This document shows, piece by piece, positions 15,623 through 23,043 of a DNA stretch of 32,087 nucleotides. This stretch comes from Spirochaetales bacterium. Lineage in GTDB: Bacteria > Spirochaetota > Spirochaetia > SZUA-6 > JAFGRV01. The translations under genes and the position numbers were made by a program. The number at the start of each line of letters is the position of its first letter. Within the stretch, counting starts at the first letter, position 1. The stretch is taken from NCBI GenBank assembly GCA_016928415.1, contig JAFGKU010000175.1, positions 1 to 32,087 of the forward strand, read 5' to 3'. The notes beneath the pieces are model-generated. The model ran no database searches. It was not told where the DNA came from and saw nothing but the letters and a program-made list of their open reading frames with translations.

Positions 15623-15640
15623 GAGGGACGGAGGTTTCAT
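15623..15640 (+). repeat. GGGACGGAGGT repeat copy
   Basis: A copy of the dispersed word (11 of 12 bases, with A for the first G) sits in the intergenic space between the divergent hydrogenase operon and the SGNH gene. The following bases TTTCATTTC differ from those after the other copies. Confidence 0.45.
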
Positions 15641-15716
15641 TTCTTTGGTAATTTTTTAAAGGAAGGTACCGTCCGGCAGCCGAACCCGATATTACACAAT
15701 TCCGCCTGAAACCCTC

Positions 15717-15745
15717 TTGAATATTCCCCGATTTATTCCTACAGT
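15717..15745 (+). promoter_or_regulatory. Possible promoter of the SGNH/TPR gene, leaderless
   Basis: TTGAAT (15717-15722) and TACAGT (15740-15745) are 17 bases apart. The ATG is only six bases after the -10, and there is no Shine-Dalgarno. The -10 match is modest. Confidence 0.4.
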
Positions 15746-15751
15746 AAACGC

Positions 15752-17785
15752 ATGACTTTAACACTCAGAATCACCCAGGCTTCCCTCCTTTCGGTGGGTA
15801 TGATCATTTGTTTTTTTCTCTTCTTTTTTAATTTTCTCATTGCCATACCCGTTCTCCTGGTGCTCTTTCTGGTTCTCCTGGGATTGTCCGTGTTGATTGA
15901 AAAAACAGATAAAAGTGCCGGGGGCGAAAAAAAATCAATCCTGATACACCTTTCATACACCCTTTTTTCAATGCTTGTTCCCGTGATCCTTTTTTTCCTG
16001 ATTGAGGGGGGGCTGCGTTTATTCGGGTACGGCAGTTCGTATCCCCTGTTCATGGATTCTCCCGGTGCAGAGGGGTACAAACAGGTGAACCCGGATGTGG
16101 TGAAGCGTTTTCTTATAGATGAATCGGCAGCCTCCCGGATGCAGGCGGATACCGTGTTTTTCAGTAAGGATAAGCCGGCCGACACTTACCGGATTTTTGT
16201 CCAGGGCGGGTCAACGGCGGCGGGCTTCCCCTACAGCCGGTTCGGTTCCATTACCGGACAGCTGAACCAGCGCCTGAGGCGTACGTTCCCGGAAAAGGAT
16301 ATCGAGGTGGTAACCACGGCCATGGCGGCGGTGAACAGCTACACTTTGCTTTCCTTTGTAGATGAAATTATTGCGGAAAAGCCGGATGCCGTACTTGTTT
16401 ACGCCGGCCACAATGAATACCTGGGCATTCTCGGCGTGGGTTCCACGTATTCCTTTGGCAATAACCGTGATGTTATTTTCTCCCTGTTGCGGATCAAGGA
16501 ACTGCGGATATTCCAGCTGCTCTGGAACCTCATTGCCGTGTTCAAAGGACCGTCCACATTACAAAACGCGAACGTCATGGCCTCCATCGCCAAGGAAAGG
16601 GAAATACAGTACAATTCCCCCCTTTTCAGGGCGGGTGTCACCCAATTCCGTTCAAACCTGGATGATATCCTTAAAAAATATAAACGGGCCGGAATCCCGG
16701 TCTTTATCGGAACACTGGTCAGCAATGAAAGGGATCAAGGTCCCTTTGTGACGCGCCTGCTGTCCACCACGGACCCCAAGGCGTTCAACGATGTGTACCA
16801 GAAGGGCCTGGATGCGATTGTCGCCAAAGATCCGTTAAACGCCAGGGTTTACCTTGAGAAAGCTGTCGCGATGGACCCGAATGCCGCCAACGCGTTTTAT
16901 GCCCTGGCCTATACCTATGAATTGCTGGGTGATTTTGACAAGGCAAGGAAAGGATATCTCATTGCCAAGGATTTAGACCAGCTCAGGTTCAGGGCTCCTG
17001 AAATTTTCAACAATGTAATCCGTGAAACGGCGGCCGCAAACGGGGCCACGGTGGTGGAGGTGCAGGATGCGTTCCGCAGCAAATCCGAGAACGGCATCAT
17101 CGGCCGGGAACTGATCTTTGAACACCTTCACCCCAATATCGAGGGGTATTTTATCATGACCAATGCGTACTATAACGCCCTCATGAAGGCAGGCCTGATC
17201 GGCGAATGGAAAGACCTTGTCTCCTATCAGCAGGCGTATGATGAAATCCCGATTACCGACGTAGACATCCTGTTCGCCGAGTATAAAATCATGCAGTTGA
17301 AGGCCGACTTCCCGTTCGTTAAAGAGAAAAAAGACCCGGGAGTCCCCCAACCCACGAATCCCATAGAGGAGATAGCCTACCTTTTATATTATGAGAAGGT
17401 TACATGGCTTCAGGGCATGGAGAGGCTTCTGGACATATACAAGCAGTACGAGGATTATCCGGAAGCCCTCAAGGTTGCCTGTAACCTGGTTGAGGCGGTT
17501 CCGTTCGACCTCCGATACCTCTACCTGGCAGGGCAGCTGCTGACCAGGGCTGACCGTCCGCGGGAAGCCAAGTATTACCTGAAGAAGGCCGTTGCCCTGG
17601 CGCCGGATAACCCCGACATTATATTCAGTCTCGCAGAGGCGTATTTTCTCGACAAGGACGTTCCCAATGCCGTTAAATATTTGAAGAGAGTGCTCGAGCT
17701 CAATCCGGACAATGAACAGGCAAAACATAATCTTGAAAATATTGAAAAACAGCTTCAATCAGGCGAGGGAGGGCCGTCTCCTTAG
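15752..17785 (+). CDS. Membrane-anchored SGNH-fold hydrolase with inserted and C-terminal TPRs
   Basis: This is a 677-residue protein. Two N-terminal membrane segments lie at about 15-48 and 64-87. An SGNH/GDSL-like domain follows: nucleophile block QGGSTAAGFPY with S154, GHNEY with N221, and the last block EHLHPNIEGY with H460. The acid three residues before that His is Glu (E457) rather than Asp. Between the second and last blocks (about 345-405) lies a TPR-like insert (ARVYLEKAVAMDPNAANAFYALAYTYE), and more TPRs fill about 545-665. The catalytic domain probably faces the periplasm, and an esterase or O-acetyl transferase/esterase role on a glycan is possible but not shown. The YkgJ-type gene follows after three bases. 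Confidence 0.75.
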   Translation: MTLTLRITQASLLSVGMIICFFLFFFNFLIAIPVLLVLFLVLLGLSVLIEKTDKSAGGEKKSILIHLSYTLFSMLVPVILFFLIEGGLRLFGYGSSYPLFMDSPGAEGYKQVNPDVVKRFLIDESAASRMQADTVFFSKDKPADTYRIFVQGGSTAAGFPYSRFGSITGQLNQRLRRTFPEKDIEVVTTAMAAVNSYTLLSFVDEIIAEKPDAVLVYAGHNEYLGILGVGSTYSFGNNRDVIFSLLRIKELRIFQLLWNLIAVFKGPSTLQNANVMASIAKEREIQYNSPLFRAGVTQFRSNLDDILKKYKRAGIPVFIGTLVSNERDQGPFVTRLLSTTDPKAFNDVYQKGLDAIVAKDPLNARVYLEKAVAMDPNAANAFYALAYTYELLGDFDKARKGYLIAKDLDQLRFRAPEIFNNVIRETAAANGATVVEVQDAFRSKSENGIIGRELIFEHLHPNIEGYFIMTNAYYNALMKAGLIGEWKDLVSYQQAYDEIPITDVDILFAEYKIMQLKADFPFVKEKKDPGVPQPTNPIEEIAYLLYYEKVTWLQGMERLLDIYKQYEDYPEALKVACNLVEAVPFDLRYLYLAGQLLTRADRPREAKYYLKKAVALAPDNPDIIFSLAEAYFLDKDVPNAVKYLKRVLELNPDNEQAKHNLENIEKQLQSGEGGPSP

Positions 17786-17788
17786 GGT

Positions 17789-18493
17789 ATGCTGCAATTT
17801 GAGGGTATTGGGCCGCGGTTCAGGCAAACAAGAACAGGGAAGCTTTTATATGACCTTGACGCTCTCTATGATGAACTGGATGACGGTATTGCTGTTTTCC
17901 AGAGGGAAAACAATTTAACCTGCCCCCAGGGGTGCGGCATTTGCTGTTCCCAGTTTGAGCCCGATGTGACCGAACCCGAGGCGGACTTCCTCGCTGCCTA
18001 TGTCATGCTCTACAAACCCGATTTGATTAAAACAATCATTGAAAACAGGTCAACGAAGGCGGGGTGCTTCCTGTTCCGTGAAACCGATCCGCAGCATTGT
18101 CCCGTTTATTCGGGCCGGCCGCTTATATGCCGGATGTTTGCCTTTACTGCGGTTAATGATAAACAGGGAAAACCCCGCTTCAGCCTTTGCCGGCACCTTC
18201 CGACCGCCGGTTCGAGGCACGTTAACAGTGAAGACATGAGCAAAGCCTTTTCAATTCAACCCCCGGTCATGCAGCATTACAGCAGCCGCGTAACCGGATT
18301 GGCGAACGGGCTTCAGGAATCAACGCCTCTCCGTATGGCACTTGTCAGGTCCCTGGACAAACTCCGGGCACTGGCCGTCTACCTTACCGAAGATGTCCTG
18401 GATGGTTCAACGGTTCAAACAGACCTGTTGCCGGAAGATTCAGGGATCATTCCGACCCGCAGGCACCCGAACAACCGCAATCGATACTTTTAG
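17789..18493 (+). CDS. YkgJ-family cysteine cluster protein
   Basis: This 234-residue protein has the CxxxCxxCC cluster at C45, C49, C52 and C53 (CPQGCGICC) and further cysteines in the AGCFLF, QHCPVY, PLICRMF and SLCRHL segments. That is the layout of the CxxCxxCC (YkgJ) family, thought to bind Zn or Fe-S. No reaction is known. It starts three bases after the SGNH gene and is probably co-transcribed with it. Its last 47 bases overlap, antiparallel, the end of hgcB. The C-terminal ~25 residues (after about 210) are polar and may be an extension produced by read-through into the hgcB region. Confidence 0.75.
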   Translation: MLQFEGIGPRFRQTRTGKLLYDLDALYDELDDGIAVFQRENNLTCPQGCGICCSQFEPDVTEPEADFLAAYVMLYKPDLIKTIIENRSTKAGCFLFRETDPQHCPVYSGRPLICRMFAFTAVNDKQGKPRFSLCRHLPTAGSRHVNSEDMSKAFSIQPPVMQHYSSRVTGLANGLQESTPLRMALVRSLDKLRALAVYLTEDVLDGSTVQTDLLPEDSGIIPTRRHPNNRNRYF

Positions 18494-18743
18494 AGCCCTT
18501 AAGGCGGCTGCTGATGATGGCTGCCGCACACCCTACGCCCGGGACCACCTTAATGGCGGAAAAGGCACAGTTACGCATGCACGCCCCGCATTCCATGCAG
18601 AGGTCCCTGTCCGTTATGACCGCCTTGCCCGCTTCCATTCTGAATACGCCATGGGGGCATACCCTTGTGCAGAGGCCGCATCCGGTGCATTTTGATCGAT
18701 CGTATTCGAGGGTTGTCACATCAGACAGATACTTCATTTTCAT
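18447..18743 (-). CDS. hgcB: HgcB, mercury-methylation ferredoxin
   Basis: This 98-residue protein has two [4Fe-4S] motifs, C19/C22/C25/C29 and C49/C52/C55/C59. After them comes the HgcB-specific PGVGCAAAII with C72, and the C-terminus is Cys-rich (C89, C91, C95). The N-terminal YLSDVTTLEYD also fits HgcB. HgcB reduces the corrinoid of HgcA during Hg(II) methylation; the C-terminal cysteines are thought to pass Hg(II). The ATG at 18743 has AGGAG only three bases upstream; the second ATG at 18737 is better spaced and may be the real start. It sits six bases after the hgcA remnant. All ligands are intact although its partner is broken. Confidence 0.85.
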   Translation of the reverse strand: MKMKYLSDVTTLEYDRSKCTGCGLCTRVCPHGVFRMEAGKAVITDRDLCMECGACMRNCAFSAIKVVPGVGCAAAIISSRLKGSKSIDCGCSGACGSE

Positions 18744-18749
18744 AAGCTC

Positions 18750-19176
18750 CTATACAAAGAATCCGATGACCCGGATCACGACGCCGCTTAAAACCAGGAT
18801 GATGATGGCCGGCACGGCATAACTCATTTCCTTTACGACCCCTGATAATGACGTGTACGTGGTAGCCCCGGTAAAATTCAGGGCCAGGTAACTGCTGGCC
18901 GCCGGGAGATACAGGCAGGAGGAGATGAACGCCCAGGCTGGGGCGCCGGTCACGATATTCCATAGGACGGTAATGACCAGGCCCGTAAACCACAAGAGCG
19001 TACAGCCCGGGGTCCGCACGGAACCGGTTGCGCCCGATGCCTATTCTAACCCGAAGCCAGCCAAGCCTGTCCAGGAACGTTATCCTGGAATCCGTTTTCC
19101 TGATTTCTCCGGAATAGCCGTGTTCTGTAGTGTCCTTGGGAGTGCCGCCGCAGCATCCTGAAATATAATCAGCCAC
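18750..19176 (-). pseudogene. hgcA: hgcA remnant: internal deletion of the corrinoid domain plus frameshift
   Basis: The gene starts with GTG at 19176, five bases after GGGAGG. The first 61 codons read like the HgcA N-terminus: ADYISGCCGG, then IRKTDSRITFLDRLGW and GRNRFRADPGLYAL. Straight after PGLYAL the reading frame changes by one, and the other frame continues with the HgcA membrane C-terminus (LWFTGLVITVLWNIV, YLALNFTGATTYTSLSGV, then a last helix ending at TAG 18750). Everything between, about 180 residues including the NVWCAAGK-type cap helix that holds the corrinoid, is missing. The protein cannot methylate mercury. Assembly error is an alternative. It lies between a MarR gene and hgcB on one strand. 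Confidence 0.75.
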
Positions 19177-19200
19177 AAAAACCTCCCTGTTGTAAATAAA

Positions 19201-19647
19201 TCATGTGCAGCATCGTCCGTCCATTTGGCCGAATATTAAAGCCAGCTGCCTGACCGTTTTTATTACCGTTATCTGTTCATTGACGGGTAAGCTTTTCAAC
19301 AGGGTTTCCAGCCGGGCGTCGATCCTGGCATTGATTTGTTCAACCACCTTCACCCCCTCTCCGGTAAGCGAGATGGCGGAACAACGCCTGTCTTTGGGGT
19401 TTTCAATCCGGCTGACGAGTCCGGTCCCCACTAAACCGTCGATTGTCCGGCTCAGGGAGCTTGGGTCCAGCCCCATCAGGCCGGCCAGGGTTTTTATGGC
19501 ACAGGTACCCTGCCCGTGAATCTCGGTCAGCGTGTGGTACTGGGCGGTGGAAACACCGCAGCAGACCGTGTCGCTTTTAAGCCGGGATGCCATTTGCTTT
19601 TGTATTTGGGTAAGGATGCCTCTTAATTCCGATACATTAATATTCAT
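19201..19647 (-). CDS. MarR-family repressor with vicinal cysteines, heading the hgcAB operon
   Basis: This is a 148-residue MarR protein. The helix-turn-helix and wing are at about 50-88 (IKTLAGLMGLDPSSLSRTID, then IENPKDRR). It has two vicinal Cys pairs, C29/C30 (TVCCGVS) and C146/C147 at the very C-terminus, plus C49 and C89, which suggests a soft-metal or thiol-oxidation sensor (inference). The hgcA remnant starts 24 bases downstream, so it probably regulates the hgcA-hgcB operon and itself. Its own promoter holds a perfect palindrome between -35 and -10. No ribosome site precedes the ATG. Confidence 0.85.
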   Translation of the reverse strand: MNINVSELRGILTQIQKQMASRLKSDTVCCGVSTAQYHTLTEIHGQGTCAIKTLAGLMGLDPSSLSRTIDGLVGTGLVSRIENPKDRRCSAISLTGEGVKVVEQINARIDARLETLLKSLPVNEQITVIKTVRQLALIFGQMDGRCCT

Positions 19648-19663
19648 TATGTCTTAAATTAGA

Positions 19664-19690
19664 TGTATAATACATTTAATGTATTGTCAA
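19664..19690 (-). promoter_or_regulatory. Promoter and MarR operator of the marR-hgcAB operon
   Basis: On the minus strand, TTGACA (19690-19685) is followed 15 bases later by TATACA (19669-19664). The spacer is almost exactly the inverted repeat AATACAT-TTA-ATGTATT (19669-19685), a typical MarR-type half-site pair. Repressor bound there would block RNA polymerase. Confidence 0.6.
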
Positions 19691-19706
19691 TATATTAATC
19701 CATAAA

Positions 19707-19736
19707 AAAGGCCACCGGAGGATACGGGTGGCCTTT
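19707..19736 (-). terminator. Orphan terminator hairpin upstream of marR
   Basis: A perfect 10-base stem (AAAGGCCACC at 19707-19716 with its complement at 19727-19736) is followed on the minus strand by a run of six T. It would end a leftward transcript coming from 19740-19942, where no gene is visible. Confidence 0.6.
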
Positions 19737-19942
19737 AAAAAAAGGAGAAATTTTTTTAGGACATCCCTATTAAATATTAATGCGGATTGCCTGCCATAAG
19801 TTACACTTTTTTTATTTCTTAAAGGTTTTCATGAATTATACATTAGCCCGGTTTATCGGCAGCATAAAGGTCTGGATTGGTCGATAAAAGTCCTTGATCT
19901 TGGAATTTTCATACTTTATGCTTTATATAAGGCAGGTGAGTC

Positions 19943-20509
19943 ATGGCTGATTCTATCAAAAAAAACGAAACCTTGATTGTGAATCTTTTCGGAGGCCCCG
20001 GGACGGGGAAAAGCACGATGGCCGCCGGTATTTTTTCCGAACTGAAATGGCGCGGCGTCAACTGCGAACTTGCCACGGAATATGCCAAGGAGAAAGTCTG
20101 GGAGGAAGCGTACGCCATTTTTGAAAACCAGGTCTATATTCTCGGTAAACAGCTTCAGAGAATAGTCCGGGTTCTGGGCAAGGTGGATGTCGTTGTCACC
20201 GATTCGCCCATTCTTCTTGTGGCCCTGTATAACAGGAAGCTGGGCAAGACCTTTGATGACCTGATCATGCAGATATTCCACTCGTATGAAAACATGAATT
20301 TTTTCCTCATGCGTAAAAAGAAATACCTGAAAAAGGGCAGGACGCAGACGCTGGAAGAAGCTCTTGAACTGGATGTGCATACAAAAGACCTTTTGGACAG
20401 GAACAAGGTTACCTACACCCCTGTAACGGGTGAAAAGGCTAGCATTGACATTATTGTAAAGGAAATTCTCAAAAACCTGGGCGTCGGGGAAAATGAAACC
20501 TTTTTCTAG
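19943..20509 (+). CDS. P-loop NTPase (AAA/NadR-like ATP-binding protein)
   Basis: This 188-residue protein has a clear Walker A, GGPGTGKST (17-25), and a Walker B-like VDVVVTDSP near residue 81-89. It resembles small nucleotide-kinase-like ATPases of the AAA_28/NadR type, found both in phages and in bacterial genomes. The substrate is unknown; the YLKKGRTQTLEEALELD segment could form the lid. An AGGTGA ribosome site precedes the ATG. It stands alone, 97 bases before the cyclase gene, which has its own promoter. Confidence 0.75.
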   Translation: MADSIKKNETLIVNLFGGPGTGKSTMAAGIFSELKWRGVNCELATEYAKEKVWEEAYAIFENQVYILGKQLQRIVRVLGKVDVVVTDSPILLVALYNRKLGKTFDDLIMQIFHSYENMNFFLMRKKKYLKKGRTQTLEEALELDVHTKDLLDRNKVTYTPVTGEKASIDIIVKEILKNLGVGENETFF

Positions 20510-20572
20510 GATAAACAAAAGTCAAGGTAATGACAACACCTATTTAAAAAACATTATCGATACAGATAGTTG

Positions 20573-20601
20573 TTGTTACTTATTTGCTTGAGGTGTAAAA
20601 T
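20573..20601 (+). promoter_or_regulatory. Promoter of the cyclase operon, probably leaderless
   Basis: TTGTTA (20573-20578) and TAAAAT (20596-20601) are 17 bases apart. The ATG follows five bases after the -10. A GAGGTG lies inside the promoter spacer and would not be in the RNA if this promoter is used. Confidence 0.5.
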
Positions 20602-20606
20602 AAATT

Positions 20607-22058
20607 ATGGGAAAAAAGAAAAAAAGTAAAATAACGCCCATAGCCCTTAAAATAAACCTTATTATATTTATAGTATTGATGACCGGCATAGGTTTCGGGT
20701 CGTTTTTATTCGGTTACGGGTATTTTCTTGCCCTGCAGGACAAGATCCAATCCAACCTGCTGGTCCAGTCGGACATATTGTACAAGGCTATTGAAAAATA
20801 CATGCTGCTGGGGAAGGCCAATATCGCCATGGAATTTTTTGATGATATCGGTACCATCAGTCCCGAATACACGATCAAACTTTTCCGCACCACGGGTAAA
20901 AAGGCGTTTTCAGACAACTCCACCATTGAGACGGTGAATAAAAATCTGGGCACACCCTTTTTCGAGCCCAAGGTTTTGGGGGCGCCCGATACCGAGACCC
21001 TGCAGGAGAAATACCTGCAGGGGGTAATGCAAAGACCGCCGCAGGATTTGGCCAATATAGAGCAGATAGAGGACAATACTTTTTTTCACATGTACAAGCC
21101 CCTGATCAACCTCCCCAAATGCACCGGATGCCACGGGAGCGACCATACGGTAAGGGGAATTATTGCCATCAACAACAACATCACACGCGATTTGCAGGAA
21201 CAGTTTTTAAGGATCCTTTTAATCGGCGGTGTGATTTTTCTGGTATTGACCGCCATTCTCCTGATCATCATAACACAATACTTGAAACGCGCCGTGCTTG
21301 TTCCCGTCAAGGCCATCGGTGATGTCTGTTCCCAGGTTACGGCGGGGATTTTTTCCACCCGGGTTAACATCAAGCGGAACGATGAAATAGGCCTGCTGGG
21401 ACAGACGGTCAACTCAATGGCCAAGGGCCTGCATGAACGCTTTGAACTTTCCAAGTTCGTGTCTTCAAAAACGATCCAGTCCCTGACGAGCGAGGAAAAG
21501 GGCAAGAAGGTGGCAATGACGATTCTTTTTTCGGATATAAGGGGCTTCACTTCCTATTCCGCCAAACGTGACGCAGAAGAGGTGGTTGACTCGCTTAACC
21601 GGATTCTGAACATCCAGACCGAAATTATCCATAAAAACGGCGGGGACGTGGACAAGTATGTCGGCGACGAGATAGTATCCATTTTTACGGACGAGAATTC
21701 CGCCGTTTCCGCGTGCAGGGCGGCCTTAGATATCCAGAAGGAAATTGAGGAGAATTCATCCCTTAAATACGATAACCTGCATGTGGGTATAGGCATCCAT
21801 AACGGTGAAGTGATCCTGGGGATGATCGGTTCGGAGAAACGGGCCGATTTTACCATAATCGGCGATAACGTCAATGTGACTTCACGGCTCTGTGATGTGG
21901 CCAAACCAGGCCAGATCATCATTCATGAAGCCGCCTACAAACGGATAAAAGATACGATAAAAGCGGACGGGCCGTACAAACTCAAGGTTAAAGGGAAGGA
22001 AGAGGGACTTCATGTCTACCTGATATCACGTAACGAAGGGGACGGAGGTGCTCAATGA
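20607..22058 (+). CDS. Class III adenylate cyclase with periplasmic heme-c sensor domain and HAMP
   Basis: This is a 483-residue inner-membrane receptor. Membrane helices at about 15-40 and 201-224 enclose a periplasmic domain of about 160 residues that resembles the DUF3365/Tll0287-like heme sensor. It carries one CxxCH heme attachment site, C172-C175-H176. A HAMP linker (about 225-277) leads to a class III cyclase domain (300-470). Metal aspartates D310 (LFSDIRGF) and D354 (KYVGDE) are present, as are adenine-selecting K350 and T416 and catalytic N423 and R427 (NVNVTSR). It should make cAMP under control of a redox state or a gas ligand at the heme (inference). The last residues GDGGAQ coincide with a dispersed DNA repeat. 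ATGA coupling joins it to the P460-like gene. Confidence 0.9.
   Translation: MGKKKKSKITPIALKINLIIFIVLMTGIGFGSFLFGYGYFLALQDKIQSNLLVQSDILYKAIEKYMLLGKANIAMEFFDDIGTISPEYTIKLFRTTGKKAFSDNSTIETVNKNLGTPFFEPKVLGAPDTETLQEKYLQGVMQRPPQDLANIEQIEDNTFFHMYKPLINLPKCTGCHGSDHTVRGIIAINNNITRDLQEQFLRILLIGGVIFLVLTAILLIIITQYLKRAVLVPVKAIGDVCSQVTAGIFSTRVNIKRNDEIGLLGQTVNSMAKGLHERFELSKFVSSKTIQSLTSEEKGKKVAMTILFSDIRGFTSYSAKRDAEEVVDSLNRILNIQTEIIHKNGGDVDKYVGDEIVSIFTDENSAVSACRAALDIQKEIEENSSLKYDNLHVGIGIHNGEVILGMIGSEKRADFTIIGDNVNVTSRLCDVAKPGQIIIHEAAYKRIKDTIKADGPYKLKVKGKEEGLHVYLISRNEGDGGAQ
22039..22051 (+). repeat. GGGGACGGAGGT copy at the cyclase 3' end
   Basis: The word encodes the GDGG of the cyclase tail and at the same time places GGAGGT six bases before the next ATG (22055), so it also serves as that gene's Shine-Dalgarno. 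Chance match is possible because of that function. Confidence 0.4.
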
Positions 22059-22564
22059 ATAAAATCTGGCTTTTCGGCGTAATGCTGCTTTTCCTCGGAT
22101 GCGCGGAAAAAAAACCGCTTATACCCCTGGAGTATAACGATTGGAAGCGAACCATCAACGAGGTTCTTAAATATCCCATTCCCGGGCATGAAAACAATTA
22201 CAGGAAAATTTTCATCAATGATACCGGAACGAAGGTAGTGCGCGAGGAAAAAGAGGGAAGGACATACGATAATTATCCGGACGGAACCATCATCATCAAG
22301 GAAATATATGACAGTTCGGATTACAAGGACACGGACAAGCCCGTCAACCTTACCTGCATGGTGAAGGATCCCAAAAATGTCAATTCACGCGGCGGGTGGG
22401 TCTGGATTGTCAAAAGCCCGGAAACGGGCACAGAAACGATACTGACCCAGGCTTTTTGCGTTACCTGCCATGCCAATGCCAATGAGCCGCATCCCTACGG
22501 GGATAAAAACCTGAACAATGATTTCAGGGATTACGTTTTTTTCCCCTACTGGGGTGAAGAATAA
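22055..22564 (+). CDS. Cytochrome P460-like heme lipoprotein
   Basis: This 169-residue protein starts with a lipoprotein signal and lipobox LFLGC, C16 being lipidated. The body has NNYRKIFINDTG, YPDGTIIIKEIYD and a GGWVWIVKSPETG strand, then a single heme site C135-C138-H139 (CVTCH), and ends DFRDYVFFPYWGEE. Order and spacing match the cytochrome P460/c'-beta fold. Such proteins bind NO or oxidise hydroxylamine; the reaction here is unknown. Its start overlaps the cyclase stop by four bases, so the two are made together; both expose one c-type heme to the periplasm. A sensor-partner or redox-delivery role is inference. Confidence 0.8.
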   Translation: MNKIWLFGVMLLFLGCAEKKPLIPLEYNDWKRTINEVLKYPIPGHENNYRKIFINDTGTKVVREEKEGRTYDNYPDGTIIIKEIYDSSDYKDTDKPVNLTCMVKDPKNVNSRGGWVWIVKSPETGTETILTQAFCVTCHANANEPHPYGDKNLNNDFRDYVFFPYWGEE

Positions 22565-22580
22565 CGGCTGCCGCCTCTTA

Positions 22581-22610
22581 TTGACCCTTGTTTCATAATA
22601 TTATTATTAT
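22581..22610 (+). promoter_or_regulatory. Possible promoter of the small secreted Cys protein
   Basis: TTGACC (22581-22586) and TATTAT (22605-22610) are 18 bases apart. An AGGAGG ribosome site at 22626-22632 follows in the short leader. Confidence 0.4.
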
Positions 22611-22638
22611 TGAAATACATGGAATTAGGAGGTTTATT

Positions 22639-23019
22639 ATGCGTAAATTATTATTAGTTTACTTGGTTATTTTATTGTTTCCTGCTACATTCCTTTCAGC
22701 AGAAACATTCAAAGGGTATTTAGTGGACCTCAAATGCTGGACAAACGGAAAAGGAATGGACGGTACCGACATCAGAACAAAACCGCAGGACCATTCCCTC
22801 CATTGCTTACAGTTCTGCCAGAAGGCCGGGTTCGGCGTTGCCTTTAAAAAGGGGAAGATTTTTGTCATTTATCAATTTGATGATGAAGGCAATGAACTGG
22901 CCATTAAAAATATTCTGAATAAAAGTAAAAAGGAAAAGGGCATTTCGATCCAGGTGACCGGTACACGCAAGAGGAATACCATAAAGGTGACTTCCATCAA
23001 GGAAATATCTAAACTGTAG
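22639..23019 (+). CDS. Small secreted cysteine protein of unknown function
   Basis: The family is not recognised with certainty. The 126-residue protein has a Sec signal (MRKLLLVYLVILLFPATFLS, cleavage near A21). The mature part has C33 (VDLKCW) and a CxxxC at C56/C60 following H52 and H55 (HSLHCLQFC), then a strand-rich segment with IQVTGTRKRNTIKVTSI. It is similar in layout to DUF5818-like periplasmic proteins; metal or thiol chemistry is a guess. The ATG at 22639 with AGGAGG upstream is preferred to the longer open frame from 22588. It lies between the P460-like gene and the kinase fusion, all on one strand. Confidence 0.7.
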   Translation: MRKLLLVYLVILLFPATFLSAETFKGYLVDLKCWTNGKGMDGTDIRTKPQDHSLHCLQFCQKAGFGVAFKKGKIFVIYQFDDEGNELAIKNILNKSKKEKGISIQVTGTRKRNTIKVTSIKEISKL

Positions 23020-23043
23020 AGAAGTAGCTTGCTTAATTAAAAG

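Noticed and set aside
18750..19019. A genuine small membrane protein starting at GTG 19019
   Set aside because: It has no ribosome site, and its sequence is the C-terminal membrane part of HgcA, with the matching N-terminus just upstream in another frame.
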